From Sphingobium sp. YR768 (GTDB taxonomy: Bacteria > Pseudomonadota > Alphaproteobacteria > Sphingomonadales > Sphingomonadaceae), in NCBI RefSeq assembly GCF_900111125.1, contig NZ_FOGE01000001.1, positions 62,001 through 126,000 on the forward strand: 64,000 nt of DNA, in the 5' to 3' direction. Positions 49,194 through 58,120 of this stretch are shown piece after piece. The stretch's first letter is position 1, and every line of letters begins with the position of its first letter. Below the pieces are notes generated by a model. The model did not search any database, was not told the DNA's origin, and saw only the letters and a list, made by a program, of their open reading frames with translations. Both the position numbers and the translations under genes were made by a program.

Positions 49194-50222
49194 ATGACAG
49201 CAGTTGCCCCCGATAATGTCGATCCCATCGGTAGCGCCAAGGCGGAGCCTTCGCTCACGCCCATCCTGACTCTGGTCGCCGACGGCATGGAGCAAGTCAA
49301 TGCGGTCATCATCGACCGGATGCAGTCGCGCATTCCGCTGATCCCCGAACTGGCCGGCCATCTGATCGCGGGCGGCGGCAAAAGGTTGCGGCCGATGCTG
49401 ACTTTGGCCTGCGCCGATCTGGTCGGTTATGCGGGCGACCGCCATTACAAGCTGGCCGCTGCGGTGGAGTTCATCCACACCGCCACCCTGCTGCATGACG
49501 ATGTGGTCGACGGATCGGGGCTGCGCCGGGGCCGCAAGACCGCCAATATCATCTGGGGCAACAGCGCCAGCGTGCTGGTGGGCGACTTCCTCTTCTCGCG
49601 CTCGTTCGAGCTGATGGTCGAGGCGGAGTCGCTCAAAGTGCTCCATATCCTGTCCAACGCGTCGGCCGTGATCGCCGAGGGCGAGGTCAACCAGCTGACC
49701 GCCCAGCGCAAGATCGACACCAGCGAAGAACAATATCTGGACATTATCGGCGCGAAGACCGCCGCTCTGTTCGCCGCCGCCTGTCGCATTTCCGCCGTGG
49801 TCGCGGGCCGCAGCGAGGAAGAAGAACAGGCGCTGGACGTCTATGGCAGCAACCTTGGCATCGCCTTCCAGCTGATCGACGACGCGATCGATTATGAATC
49901 GGACGGCGCGACGATGGGCAAGGATGCGGGCGACGACTTCCGCGACGGCAAGGTGACGTTGCCGGTGATCCTGGCCTATGCGCGCGGGTCGGACGAGGAC
50001 AAGGCCTTCTGGAAGGCCGCGATCGCCGGACACAAGATCAGCGACGAGGATCTGGCCCATGCCACCGGCCTGCTGCGCCACACCGGTGCGATCGCCGACA
50101 CGATGGCGCGGGCGCGCCATTATGGCCAGATGGCTATCGACGCGCTCGACAGGTTCGATGCCGGCGCGGCCAAAGCGGCCCTTATCGAAGCGGTCGAGTT
50201 CGCTATAGCACGCGCCTATTGA
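49194..50222 (+). CDS. ispB: Polyprenyl diphosphate synthase (octaprenyl/decaprenyl type), 342 aa
   Basis: Both Asp-rich motifs of trans-prenyl synthases are present: LLHDDVVDGSGLRRG (first) and QLIDDAIDYESD (second), with GGGKRLRPML near the N-terminus. The residues before the first motif are small, in line with a long-chain product for the ubiquinone side chain. Length is typical for IspB/DdsA. Confidence 0.94.
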   Translation: MTAVAPDNVDPIGSAKAEPSLTPILTLVADGMEQVNAVIIDRMQSRIPLIPELAGHLIAGGGKRLRPMLTLACADLVGYAGDRHYKLAAAVEFIHTATLLHDDVVDGSGLRRGRKTANIIWGNSASVLVGDFLFSRSFELMVEAESLKVLHILSNASAVIAEGEVNQLTAQRKIDTSEEQYLDIIGAKTAALFAAACRISAVVAGRSEEEEQALDVYGSNLGIAFQLIDDAIDYESDGATMGKDAGDDFRDGKVTLPVILAYARGSDEDKAFWKAAIAGHKISDEDLAHATGLLRHTGAIADTMARARHYGQMAIDALDRFDAGAAKAALIEAVEFAIARAY

Positions 50223-50253
50223 GGAGACGGGCGGCATCGTTCGTCTCTTGCCT

Positions 50254-50331
50254 CCGTTCGGGCTGAGCCTGTCGAAGCCCCGCACTTCTTCAAAAGAAAA
50301 ACGGCCCTTCGACAGGCTCAGGGCGAACGGG
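50254..50331. repeat. Inverted intergenic repeat (CCGTTCG...CGAACGG family)
   Basis: CCGTTCGGGCTGAGCCTGTC and its inverted partner ending AGGGCGAACGG flank a short centre. Relatives at 35193, 38174 and 54616. Confidence 0.85.
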
Positions 50332-50354
50332 AATTTATCTAGGCCCGTGACGAA

Positions 50355-51134
50355 ATGATCCTGTCCCCCGAAACCATCGCTTTCCTTATGGCTGCGGCGC
50401 TCATGGCCGGGTGCGTCGATGCGATGGCGGGTGGCGGCGGGCTTATCTCCCTGCCCGCTCTGCTGGCGGCGGGTGTGCCGCCGGTGCCGGCGGTGGCGAC
50501 CAACAAGCTGCAAGGCTGCCTGGGCACTTTCGGCGCGTGCATCGCCTATGCGCGGCGCGGGCATATGGACCTCAAGACCTTCAAGGGGCCGATCATCGCG
50601 GCCTTCATCGGGTCGGCGGGTGGCGCGTGGCTGTTGCAGCGGGTCGATCCCTCGATCCTGGCGGGGCTGATGCCCGCGCTGCTGGTGGCGATGGCGGCCT
50701 ATTTCACCTTCTCCCCCAAGCTGAGCGACGCGGACCGGCATGCGCGGGTCGGCATGGCGGGGATGTCCGGCATGATCGGCGTGGTGGGATTTTATGACGG
50801 CTTTTTCGGGCCGGGCGCGGGCGCTTTCTACACCACCATCTTTCTGGCGCTGGGCGGCCTTTCCATCCTGCGCGCCACCGCCCAGACCAAGGCGGCCAAT
50901 TTCGCCAGCAATGTCGCGGGCCTGCTGACCATGATCGCGGGCGGGCATGTGATCTGGATCGCGGGGCTGGCCATGGCGGTGGGCAGCATCACCGGCGGGC
51001 AGATCGGGTCGCATCTGGCGATGCGCTTCGGATCGCGCCTGATCAAGCCGCTGCTGATCCTCATGTCGCTGGCGCTGACCGCCAAGATGGTTCTGGACCC
51101 GAAGAACCCGATCCACATCTATCTGTTCGGGTAA
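50355..51134 (+). CDS. TSUP-family (TauE/SafE) permease, 259 aa
   Basis: Eight hydrophobic segments and the family signatures AGCVDAMAGGGGLISLPALLAAG, the internal repeat VGFYDGFFGPGAGAFY, and ATNKLQG / QTKAANFASN are present. TSUP proteins move sulfite, sulfonates or other small anions across the inner membrane. The substrate is unknown. Confidence 0.92.
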   Translation: MILSPETIAFLMAAALMAGCVDAMAGGGGLISLPALLAAGVPPVPAVATNKLQGCLGTFGACIAYARRGHMDLKTFKGPIIAAFIGSAGGAWLLQRVDPSILAGLMPALLVAMAAYFTFSPKLSDADRHARVGMAGMSGMIGVVGFYDGFFGPGAGAFYTTIFLALGGLSILRATAQTKAANFASNVAGLLTMIAGGHVIWIAGLAMAVGSITGGQIGSHLAMRFGSRLIKPLLILMSLALTAKMVLDPKNPIHIYLFG

Positions 51135-51182
51135 GCGGATCGGGAGGGGCCGTCGGCTGATAGGCCATAAGGTGAAAGATTG

Positions 51183-51250
51183 TTCACGCGGAGGCGCGAA
51201 GACGCGGAGGTGTTGCGCAATCTCTCCGCGCCTTCGCGCCTCCGCGTGAA
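51183..51250. repeat. 27-bp inverted repeat with one mismatch
   Basis: Bases 51183-51209 and 51224-51250 are complementary except for one position, with a 14-base loop (arm begins TTCACGCGGAGGCGCG). It may terminate the permease gene or be a repeat family member. Confidence 0.8.
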
Positions 51251-51346
51251 ATAAATGAGCCGGAGAGTTCCGCACTGACGCGCGAGCAGGAAGAGGAACG
51301 GCCGGCCGTCTTGCGCTGCGCGCCGATTGGCGCGAGAGGAAGCGCC

Positions 51347-53905
51347 ATGACCGACCTGCCGATCCCCCTGCCCATTCACGCCGTGCTGCCCGATCTGCTT
51401 GCCGCGTTGCGGGTGGGGAGCAATGCCGTGCTGGTGGCGCCGCCGGGCGCGGGGAAGACGACGGCGGTGGCCCCTGCCCTGCTGGACGAGCCATGGTGCG
51501 ACGGACAGGTGCTGCTGCTGTCGCCGCGCAGGCTGGCGGCGCGGGCGGCGGCGGAGCGGATCGCCGAGATGATGGGCGAGCAGCCGGGCGGCACGGTCGG
51601 CTATGCGACGCGGATGGACAGCAAGGTTTCTGCGCGGACGCGGCTGCTGGTGCTGACCGAGGGCATTTTCGTGCGGCGGATTCAGGATGATCCGGAACTG
51701 TCCGGGGTGTCCGCCGTGCTGTTCGACGAAGTGCATGAGCGCAGTCTGGACAGCGATTTCGGGCTGGCATTGGCGCTGGATGCGCAGGAAGCGTTGCGGC
51801 CGGATTTGCGGATCGTGCCGATGTCGGCGACGTTGGACGGGGCGCGCTTTGCGAGCCTGCTGAACGGCGCGCCGGTGATCGAGAGCGAGGGGCGCATCCA
51901 GCCGCTGGAGCTGCGCCACATCGGTCGCGCAGCGGAAAAGAAGATCGAGGATGAGATGGCGGCGGCGATCCGCCGGGCGCTGAGCGAGGAAGCGGAGGGC
52001 GATCTGCTCGCCTTCCTGCCCGGCGTGCGGGAGATTGAGCGGACGGCGGAGCGGATCGAGGGTGGCGCGGTCGAGGTGCATATGCTGCATGGCTCGCTCG
52101 ATCCGGGGGCGCAGCGGGCGGCGATCCGGCCGTCGCGGTCCGGCACGCGCAAGGTCATTCTTGCCACTTCCATTGCGGAAACCAGCCTGACCATCGACGG
52201 CGTGCGGATCGTGGTCGACAGCGGCTTGGCGCGGCGGCCGCGTTATGACCGGGCGGCGGGCGTGACGCGATTGATGACGGAGCGCGCCAGTCAGGCGTCG
52301 GCCACCCAGCGCGCGGGGCGTGCGGCGCGGCAGCGGCCCGGCGTCGCCTATCGATTGTGGGAGGCGGCGGCGAGCGCGGGCATGCCGCCCTTCGACCCGC
52401 CGGAGATATTGGAAAGCGACCTGTCCAACCTGTTGCTGGATTGCGCCCTGTGGGGGGTGAGCGATCCGGGCGCGCTGCGCTGGCTGGATGTGCCGCCGGC
52501 CGCTGCGGTGGAGGAAGCGCGCGGGCGGCTGACCGTGCTGGAGGCGCTGGACGGCGATGGGCGGATCACGGCGCATGGGAAGGCATTGGCGAAGCTGCCG
52601 CTGTCGCCGAGAATCGCGCATATGCTGGTGCGGGCGGGCGAGATGGGACTAGCGGAAGTCGCGGCCGAGGTGGCGGTGCTGCTGGGCGAGCGGGGAATTG
52701 GCGGGCAGGATAGCGACCTGACATTGCGGCGGCAGCGCTGGCGCCGGGAAAGCGGCAAGCGCGCGGATGCGGCAAGGGGGCTGGCGAAGAGGTGGGCGAA
52801 GCTCATCGCACCATCCGCGACTATGGCCCCCCTCCCGCTTGCGGGAGGGGTCGGGGGAGGGTCTGCTATTAATGCCTCCGCCAAGACAAGCCCTCCCCTA
52901 ACCCCTCCCGCAAACGGGAGGGGGACAAGCGGCGCGACGGATGCGACTGGCCTCTGCCTCGCCCTCGCCTTTCCTGACCGCGTCGCCAAGCGCCGTTCCG
53001 CCGATGGCGCGGACTGGGCGAGTGTGGGCGGGCGCGGGTTTCGGCTTGATCCGCTGTCGCCGCTCGCGCGGGAGCCGTGGCTGGCGGTGGGCGAGGTGCA
53101 GGGCAACGCGGCGGGCGCGCGCATCCTGTCCGCTGCGCCGATCGAGGAGAGCGACGTGATCGCGCTGTTCGGCGCCCGGATCATGGAGCATCGCACGGTC
53201 AAGTTCAGGCCGGGCAATGGCGGGATCGAGGCCTTGCGCGAACGGCGGCTGGGCGCGGTGCGGCTGTCGGGCGGGTCGGACGACCGGCCCGATCCCGATG
53301 CGGTGGTCGCGGCTTTGGTGGACGGCGTGCGGCAGGGCGGGCTGGACCTGCTGCCCTGGTCGGAGGCGGCGCAATCGTTGCGGATGCGGGGGGCATTTGC
53401 CGGGCTGGAGGCGCTGTCCGACGCGGCGTTGATCGAGACGTTGAACGAGTGGCTGCCCTCGCTGCTGACGGGCAAGCGGCGGCTGTCCGATATCGACCGG
53501 TCGCAGCTTTCGGGCGTGCTGGAGGGGCTGATCGGATGGGATGCCAAGAGCCAGCTTGATCGGCTGGCTCCGCCCGATTTCCGGTCGCCTGCGGGCAGCA
53601 ACCATGCGATCGATTATGCGGCCGAGGGCGGACCGCGCGTGGAATTGCGGGTGCAGGCGCTGTTCGGCCTGGCCACGCATCCGACCGTGGGGAACGAACG
53701 CATTCCGCTGATACTGTCGCTGACGTCGCCGGCCGGGAGGCCGATCCAGACGACCCGCGACCTGCCGGGATTCTGGGCGGGCAACTGGCGCGACGTGGCG
53801 AAGGAAATGCGCGGGCGCTATCCGCGCCATCCCTGGCCTGACGATCCGGCCAGCGCCAGCGCCACATTGCGCACCAAAAATGCCGATGCCCGCCGCAACT
53901 CTTGA
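51347..53905 (+). CDS. hrpB: ATP-dependent helicase HrpB, 852 aa, with an in-frame repeat insertion
   Basis: ATG 51347 follows GAGAGGAAG. Superfamily 2 motifs are complete: Walker A APPGAGKTT, DEVHERS (DEAH-type motif II), MSATLDG (motif III), ATSIAETSLTIDG and QRAGRAARQ (motif VI). The winged-helix/ratchet region follows, then the HrpB-specific C-terminal domain (about 600-850, ending with FWAGNWRDVAKEMRGRYPRHPWPDDP). Residues about 493-526 are encoded by a GC-rich palindromic repeat and read as low complexity (PLPLAGGVGGG...). The frame stays open, so the protein should be intact. HrpB is a non-essential RNA helicase. Confidence 0.93.
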   Translation: MTDLPIPLPIHAVLPDLLAALRVGSNAVLVAPPGAGKTTAVAPALLDEPWCDGQVLLLSPRRLAARAAAERIAEMMGEQPGGTVGYATRMDSKVSARTRLLVLTEGIFVRRIQDDPELSGVSAVLFDEVHERSLDSDFGLALALDAQEALRPDLRIVPMSATLDGARFASLLNGAPVIESEGRIQPLELRHIGRAAEKKIEDEMAAAIRRALSEEAEGDLLAFLPGVREIERTAERIEGGAVEVHMLHGSLDPGAQRAAIRPSRSGTRKVILATSIAETSLTIDGVRIVVDSGLARRPRYDRAAGVTRLMTERASQASATQRAGRAARQRPGVAYRLWEAAASAGMPPFDPPEILESDLSNLLLDCALWGVSDPGALRWLDVPPAAAVEEARGRLTVLEALDGDGRITAHGKALAKLPLSPRIAHMLVRAGEMGLAEVAAEVAVLLGERGIGGQDSDLTLRRQRWRRESGKRADAARGLAKRWAKLIAPSATMAPLPLAGGVGGGSAINASAKTSPPLTPPANGRGTSGATDATGLCLALAFPDRVAKRRSADGADWASVGGRGFRLDPLSPLAREPWLAVGEVQGNAAGARILSAAPIEESDVIALFGARIMEHRTVKFRPGNGGIEALRERRLGAVRLSGGSDDRPDPDAVVAALVDGVRQGGLDLLPWSEAAQSLRMRGAFAGLEALSDAALIETLNEWLPSLLTGKRRLSDIDRSQLSGVLEGLIGWDAKSQLDRLAPPDFRSPAGSNHAIDYAAEGGPRVELRVQALFGLATHPTVGNERIPLILSLTSPAGRPIQTTRDLPGFWAGNWRDVAKEMRGRYPRHPWPDDPASASATLRTKNADARRNS
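52827..52924. repeat. Palindromic GC-rich repeat inserted inside hrpB
   Basis: CCCCTCCCGC (52829-52838) faces GCGGGAGGGG (52841-52850), and a second stem lies at 52902-52923; the two halves are themselves inverted around a variable centre. Same family as 33029, 48757 and 62682, which are intergenic. Confidence 0.88.
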
Positions 53906-53960
53906 CTTGGCGGCGAGCATTGGTGCAACGCAAAATGACGAATTTACGGAGTCTTTCGCG

Positions 53961-54239
53961 ATGAACGCGCGCATTTACCAGATCCAGAAGAACGCCCTCC
54001 AGTCTGGCAAGGCGCTGACCCACAAATGGGTGCTGGAATATGCGCCCGCCGAAGCGAAGCAGGCCGATCCGCTAACCGGCTGGGCCGGTTCGGGCGACAC
54101 GCAACAGCAGTTGAAGCTGAACTTCCCGTCGCAAGAGGCTGCCGTCGCCTATGCGGAGAAGAAGGGTGTTGCCTACACCGTCATCGCGACCCCGCCCAAG
54201 ACCCTGAAATTGCAGGCCTACGCCGACAATTTCCGCTGA
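53961..54239 (+). CDS. NADH dehydrogenase complex I accessory subunit (NDUFS4 type), 92 aa
   Basis: ATG 53961 gives NARIYQIQKNALQSGK, then HKWVLEYAP, DPLTGWAGSGDTQQQLKLNFPSQEAAVAYAEKKG and the C-terminal YADNFR. This is the ETC complex I subunit region (PF04800), the alphaproteobacterial counterpart of the mitochondrial 18-kDa subunit. Full length. Confidence 0.94.
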   Translation: MNARIYQIQKNALQSGKALTHKWVLEYAPAEAKQADPLTGWAGSGDTQQQLKLNFPSQEAAVAYAEKKGVAYTVIATPPKTLKLQAYADNFR

Positions 54240-54359
54240 TAGCGGCTTTAACGACATTCATATTCGGGCGCGATGCTGCCCGATTAACGCCTTATTCGCT
54301 TGCCAAAGAGCGGGCTGAGGCGGCAAATGCCGCGCTTTGACGGAAAGATTTTCACGATA

Positions 54360-54605
54360 ATGACCGATCGCACCGAGATTTTCGACAGCGTTGCGGCGCA
54401 GATCGAACCCTTCAACAAGAAGGGCGTCGCGCTGAGCGAAACCACCAGCTTTGCCGGCGACCTGGAATGGGACAGCCTGACGGTGATGGATTTCGTCGCG
54501 GCGATCGAGGATGAGTTCGACATCATCATCACCATGAACATGCAGGCCGAGATCGAAACCGTGGGCCAACTGGTCGACGCGGTCGCCAAGCTGAAGACCG
54601 CCTGA
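54360..54605 (+). CDS. Acyl carrier protein of the serine palmitoyltransferase locus, 81 aa
   Basis: The carrier fold is visible: a helix (IFDSVAAQIEPF), the phosphopantetheine Ser in LEWDSLTVMDFVAAIEDEFDI and a final helix. The motif is DSL. Sphingolipid-forming alphaproteobacteria carry such a dedicated ACP before the spt gene, and this position matches. It probably presents the acyl chain to serine palmitoyltransferase. Confidence 0.9.
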   Translation: MTDRTEIFDSVAAQIEPFNKKGVALSETTSFAGDLEWDSLTVMDFVAAIEDEFDIIITMNMQAEIETVGQLVDAVAKLKTA

Positions 54606-54615
54606 CATAGATTTT

Positions 54616-54756
54616 CCGTTCGCCCTGAGCAAAGTCGAAGCCTGTCCTGAGCGCCTGCCTTTGCAGGCAGTCGAAGGGGGTGTTGCTGAGCGAAGGCGAA
54701 GCAGGGAGCCTCGGCTCCGCTCGGCAGAAGGCTTCAACTTCGCTCAGCCCGAACGG
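54616..54756. repeat. Complex inverted repeat between the ACP and spt genes
   Basis: Opens with CCGTTCGCCCTGAGCAAAGT and closes with GCTCAGCCCGAACGG; inner stems such as CGCCTGCCTTTGCAGGC add further hairpins. The longest member of the family seen at 35193, 38174 and 50254. Confidence 0.85.
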
Positions 54757-54775
54757 TTTAGGGATTGCTGATATT

Positions 54776-56008
54776 ATGACCGACGCCGCCACCGCGACCG
54801 AAACCCGCGACCTCTTTTCCAAATTCGACCCGCTGATCAACGAGCGCGAGGCGCTGCTGGCGACCGGCGTGCGCGATCCCTATGCGATCGTGATGGATCA
54901 GGTGCTGTCGCCCACGCGCGCGATCATCAAGGGCAAGGAAACCATCCTGCTCGGCACCTATAATTATATGGGCATGACGTTCGACCCCGATGTCGTCGCG
55001 GCGGGCAAGAAGGCGCTGGACGAGTTCGGCGCGGGCACGACCGGCAGCCGCGTCCTGAACGGCACCTATCAGGGCCATAAGCAAGTCGAGGACGCGCTCA
55101 AGGAGTTCTACGGCACCAGCGGCGCCATGGTCTTTTCGACCGGATATCAGGCGAATCTGGGCATCATTTCCACGCTGGCGGGCAAGGGCGACTATGTCGT
55201 GCTGGACGCGGACAGCCATGCGTCCATCTATGATGGCTGTGGCCTGGGCAATGCGGAGATCGTGCGGTTCCGCCACAACAGCGTCGAGGATCTGGACAAG
55301 CGCCTGGGCCGCCTGCCCGCCGACGCGCTGAAGCTGGTCGTGCTGGAAGGCGTCTATTCGATGCTGGGCGACGTCGCCCCGCTGCCCGAAATGGTCGCCG
55401 CGATCCGCAAGCATCCCAATTGCATGATCCTGTGCGACGAAGCCCATGGCATGGGTTTCTTCGGCCCGAATGGCCGGGGCGCCTATGAAGAACAGGGCGT
55501 CGAGGGCGAGATCGACTTCGTGGTCGGCACCTTCTCCAAGTCGGTCGGCACGGTCGGCGGCTTCTGTGTCTCGAACCATCCCAAGTTCGAAATCCTGCGC
55601 CTCGTCTGCCGCCCTTACGTCTTCACCGCGTCGCTGCCGCCCAGCGTCGTCGCCACCGCCGCGACCAGCATCCGCAAGCTGATGCATTCGGGCGAAAAGC
55701 GCGCGCATCTGTGGAAGAACAGCCAGCGGCTGCACAAGGGCCTCTCTGACCTCGGCTTCAAGCTGGGCAGCGCGACGCCGCAGTCGGCGATCATCGCCGT
55801 CATCCTGACCGACCAGATGCAGGCCGTCGCCATGTGGCAGACCCTGCTGGAGCTGGGCCTGTACGTCAACATGGCGCGTCCGCCGGCGACCCCGGCCGGC
55901 ACCTTCCTGCTGCGCTGTTCGCTGTGCGCCGAGCATAGCGACGATCAGGTGACGCAGATCATCGGCATGTTCGAAACGGCGGGCAAGGCGACCGGCGCGA
56001 TCGGCTGA
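54776..56008 (+). CDS. spt: Serine palmitoyltransferase, 410 aa
   Basis: A PLP enzyme of the alpha-oxoamine synthase family. ATG 54776 gives a soluble protein of the size of the Sphingomonas enzyme (about 420). Markers: TYNYMGMTFDPDV, GTTGSRVLNGTYQGHKQVE, VLDADSHASIYDG (PLP-stacking His), CDEAHGMGFFG (PLP Asp) and the Schiff-base Lys in GTFSKSVGTVGG. It joins serine and palmitoyl thioester to 3-ketosphinganine, the first step of sphingolipid synthesis. The TFSKS context and neighbouring ACP separate it from the related KBL/BioF/HemA enzymes. Confidence 0.95.
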   Translation: MTDAATATETRDLFSKFDPLINEREALLATGVRDPYAIVMDQVLSPTRAIIKGKETILLGTYNYMGMTFDPDVVAAGKKALDEFGAGTTGSRVLNGTYQGHKQVEDALKEFYGTSGAMVFSTGYQANLGIISTLAGKGDYVVLDADSHASIYDGCGLGNAEIVRFRHNSVEDLDKRLGRLPADALKLVVLEGVYSMLGDVAPLPEMVAAIRKHPNCMILCDEAHGMGFFGPNGRGAYEEQGVEGEIDFVVGTFSKSVGTVGGFCVSNHPKFEILRLVCRPYVFTASLPPSVVATAATSIRKLMHSGEKRAHLWKNSQRLHKGLSDLGFKLGSATPQSAIIAVILTDQMQAVAMWQTLLELGLYVNMARPPATPAGTFLLRCSLCAEHSDDQVTQIIGMFETAGKATGAIG

Positions 56009-56068
56009 GTCCGAAACGCCGCCCGACACGCCCGATCGAGCCTGTGGCGCGACGGGGCGCCGGATTAT

Positions 56069-56098
56069 GGCGGAACTTTTCATCATGGATGTTCCGCC
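56069..56098. other. 8-bp perfect inverted repeat before the histidine kinase gene
   Basis: GGCGGAAC (56069-56076) pairs with GTTCCGCC (56091-56098) across a 14-base loop. There is no T-run, so an operator or leader hairpin is as likely as a terminator of spt. Confidence 0.4.
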
Positions 56099-56128
56099 CT
56101 TAATCTTGTTCGGCTAGTGTAACGGTCG

Positions 56129-58120
56129 ATGGCGGACAATGAACATCTGGATGATCGGGACAGACGCGGGGGCGCCATGGTACGGCGCGCCCTGCCGCTG
56201 TTGCTGGCGGCGCTGCTGATCGGGGCGCTGGGCGCGCTGGTCTATACCGCCAGCAATGCGTCCGACGACCACCAGCGCGCGCTGGCGGAACAACAGCGCA
56301 GTTTCGAGGTGATCACCCTGGCGCGCGGGTTCGAGGCGCGGACGGCGCGGGCGGAAGTGACGCTGGCCCGCTATGTGATCAGTCTGGACCCGGACACCGG
56401 CCGCCTGTTTCAGGACCAGTGGCGCGGCGCGGCGAGCCAGTTGAAGGCGCTGACCTATGCCACGCGCGGATCGGGATGGCAGCGCGGCAATGTGGCGGCG
56501 CTGCACTATGCCTTCATAGCGCGCGGCAAAACGCTGAACGAGATCGGCCTGCGCACCACCTATGACCAGAAGATGGGGGCTCTGGCGCGCTTCCATCAGG
56601 CGGGCAAGTCGCAGGATCTGCGGCGCATCACCGCGCTGCTCGATCTGGTGATCACGGCCGAGAATCAGCGGCTGCGCGAACGCAGTCTGGCGGTGACGCT
56701 GGCGGGCGACCGCAGCGCCTGGGTGGGCAAGACGTCGCAACTGGTCGGGCTGGCGCTGCTGGTGTGCATCCTGTTCGCCGCATGGTTCGCCAACATGGCC
56801 TATCGCGAGCGCCGCCATGCGCGGCGACAGGCGGAATTGGAGGGCGAGCGCGCCGACCGGCTGGAGGACGCGGTGCGCGCGCGAACGGCCGAACTGTCCG
56901 AAGCCTATGAGCAGGTGAAGCGGGAATCGACCGAGCGGCTGGCGGCGGAGGACAATCTGCGCCAGATGCAGAAAATGGATGCGGTCGGCCAGCTGACCGG
57001 CGGCATCGCGCATGATTTCAACAATATGCTGGCGGTGGTCGTCGGCGGGCTGGAACTGGCCAAGCGCAAGCTGCACCTGAAGCCCGAGGAGGCGGTGCGC
57101 CATCTGGACAATGCGATGGATGGGGCCAATCGGGCGTCGGCGCTGACCCGGCGGTTGCTGGCCTTTGCCCGGTCCGAGCCGCTGCTGCCCAGCGCGGTCG
57201 ACCCCGACGCGCTGCTGTCAGGCATGGCCGACCTGATCGACCGCACCATCGGCGACCAGATCACCGTCGGCTTCGCGCAGGAGGCGCAGGGCTGGCGCAT
57301 CTTCGTCGACCAGCATCAGATGGAAAATGCGATCCTGAACCTCTGCGTCAATGCCCGCGATGCGATGGAGGGCCGCGGACGGCTGATGCTGGCGACCGGG
57401 CAGGTCCGGCTGAAGGCGGGCGAGATCGGCGAATGCGCGGCGGGCGACTATATTGCGCTCAGCGTCACCGACGATGGATGCGGCATGACGCCCGAAGTGC
57501 TGGCGCGGGTGTTCGAGCCCTTCTTCACCACCAAGCCGGTGGGCAAGGGCACCGGGCTGGGCCTCAGCCAGATATTCGGCTTCGTGCGCCAGAGCGAAGG
57601 CGAGATCCGGATCGAATCCGAACCGGGCAAGGGCAGCAGCGTGCATATCTATTTGCCGCGCTCGATAGAGGCGGTGACGGGCGACCCGGCCGAGGCGATC
57701 GCCTTTGCGCGCGCGCCGGTGGAACAGCCGCCGACCCGAATCCTGGTGGTGGAGGATGATCCGCGCGTGCTGAACCAGACGATGGCGGCACTGGCGGAAC
57801 TGGGCCATTTGCCGATCGCCTGCGACCATCCGGCCAAGGCCGCCAAGCTGCTGGCGCATAATGGCGACATCGGCCTGATCATCAGCGACGTACTGATGCC
57901 CGAAATGACCGGGCCGGAAATGGTGAAGGCCCTGCCCGCGCGGTTCCGCCATCTGCCGGTGCTGTTCGTCACTGGCTATGCCGGCGACACCAACGACAGC
58001 GCCGATTTCGAAGGGCATGCGGTGCTGCGCAAACCCTATACGCTGGCGGCGCTGGGACAGGCGTTGAGCCAGACGCTCAGCGAATCGCGCCACCCCGGAA
58101 CAGCCGCGGCAGCAGAGTGA
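56129..58120 (+). CDS. Hybrid sensor histidine kinase, 663 aa
   Basis: Domains in order: TM1 (about 19-41), a helical periplasmic CHASE3-like sensor (about 45-200), TM2 (about 203-222), coiled coil, HisKA with the phosphorylated His in GQLTGGIAHDFNN (about 294), HATPase with N box NLCVNARDAME, DDGCGM and FTTKPVGKGTGLGLS, and a C-terminal receiver (RILVVEDD, DVLMPEMTG Asp, LRKPYT Lys). The final 44 bases overlap the convergent TAM41-like gene. No response-regulator gene is adjacent, so phosphotransfer partners lie elsewhere. Confidence 0.94.
   Translation: MADNEHLDDRDRRGGAMVRRALPLLLAALLIGALGALVYTASNASDDHQRALAEQQRSFEVITLARGFEARTARAEVTLARYVISLDPDTGRLFQDQWRGAASQLKALTYATRGSGWQRGNVAALHYAFIARGKTLNEIGLRTTYDQKMGALARFHQAGKSQDLRRITALLDLVITAENQRLRERSLAVTLAGDRSAWVGKTSQLVGLALLVCILFAAWFANMAYRERRHARRQAELEGERADRLEDAVRARTAELSEAYEQVKRESTERLAAEDNLRQMQKMDAVGQLTGGIAHDFNNMLAVVVGGLELAKRKLHLKPEEAVRHLDNAMDGANRASALTRRLLAFARSEPLLPSAVDPDALLSGMADLIDRTIGDQITVGFAQEAQGWRIFVDQHQMENAILNLCVNARDAMEGRGRLMLATGQVRLKAGEIGECAAGDYIALSVTDDGCGMTPEVLARVFEPFFTTKPVGKGTGLGLSQIFGFVRQSEGEIRIESEPGKGSSVHIYLPRSIEAVTGDPAEAIAFARAPVEQPPTRILVVEDDPRVLNQTMAALAELGHLPIACDHPAKAAKLLAHNGDIGLIISDVLMPEMTGPEMVKALPARFRHLPVLFVTGYAGDTNDSADFEGHAVLRKPYTLAALGQALSQTLSESRHPGTAAAAE

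Noticed and set aside
48810..51770. 986-codon - strand frame
   Set aside because: Only its last 106 codons, the chorismate mutase, are a real protein; the rest is antisense to the polyprenyl synthase and permease genes.
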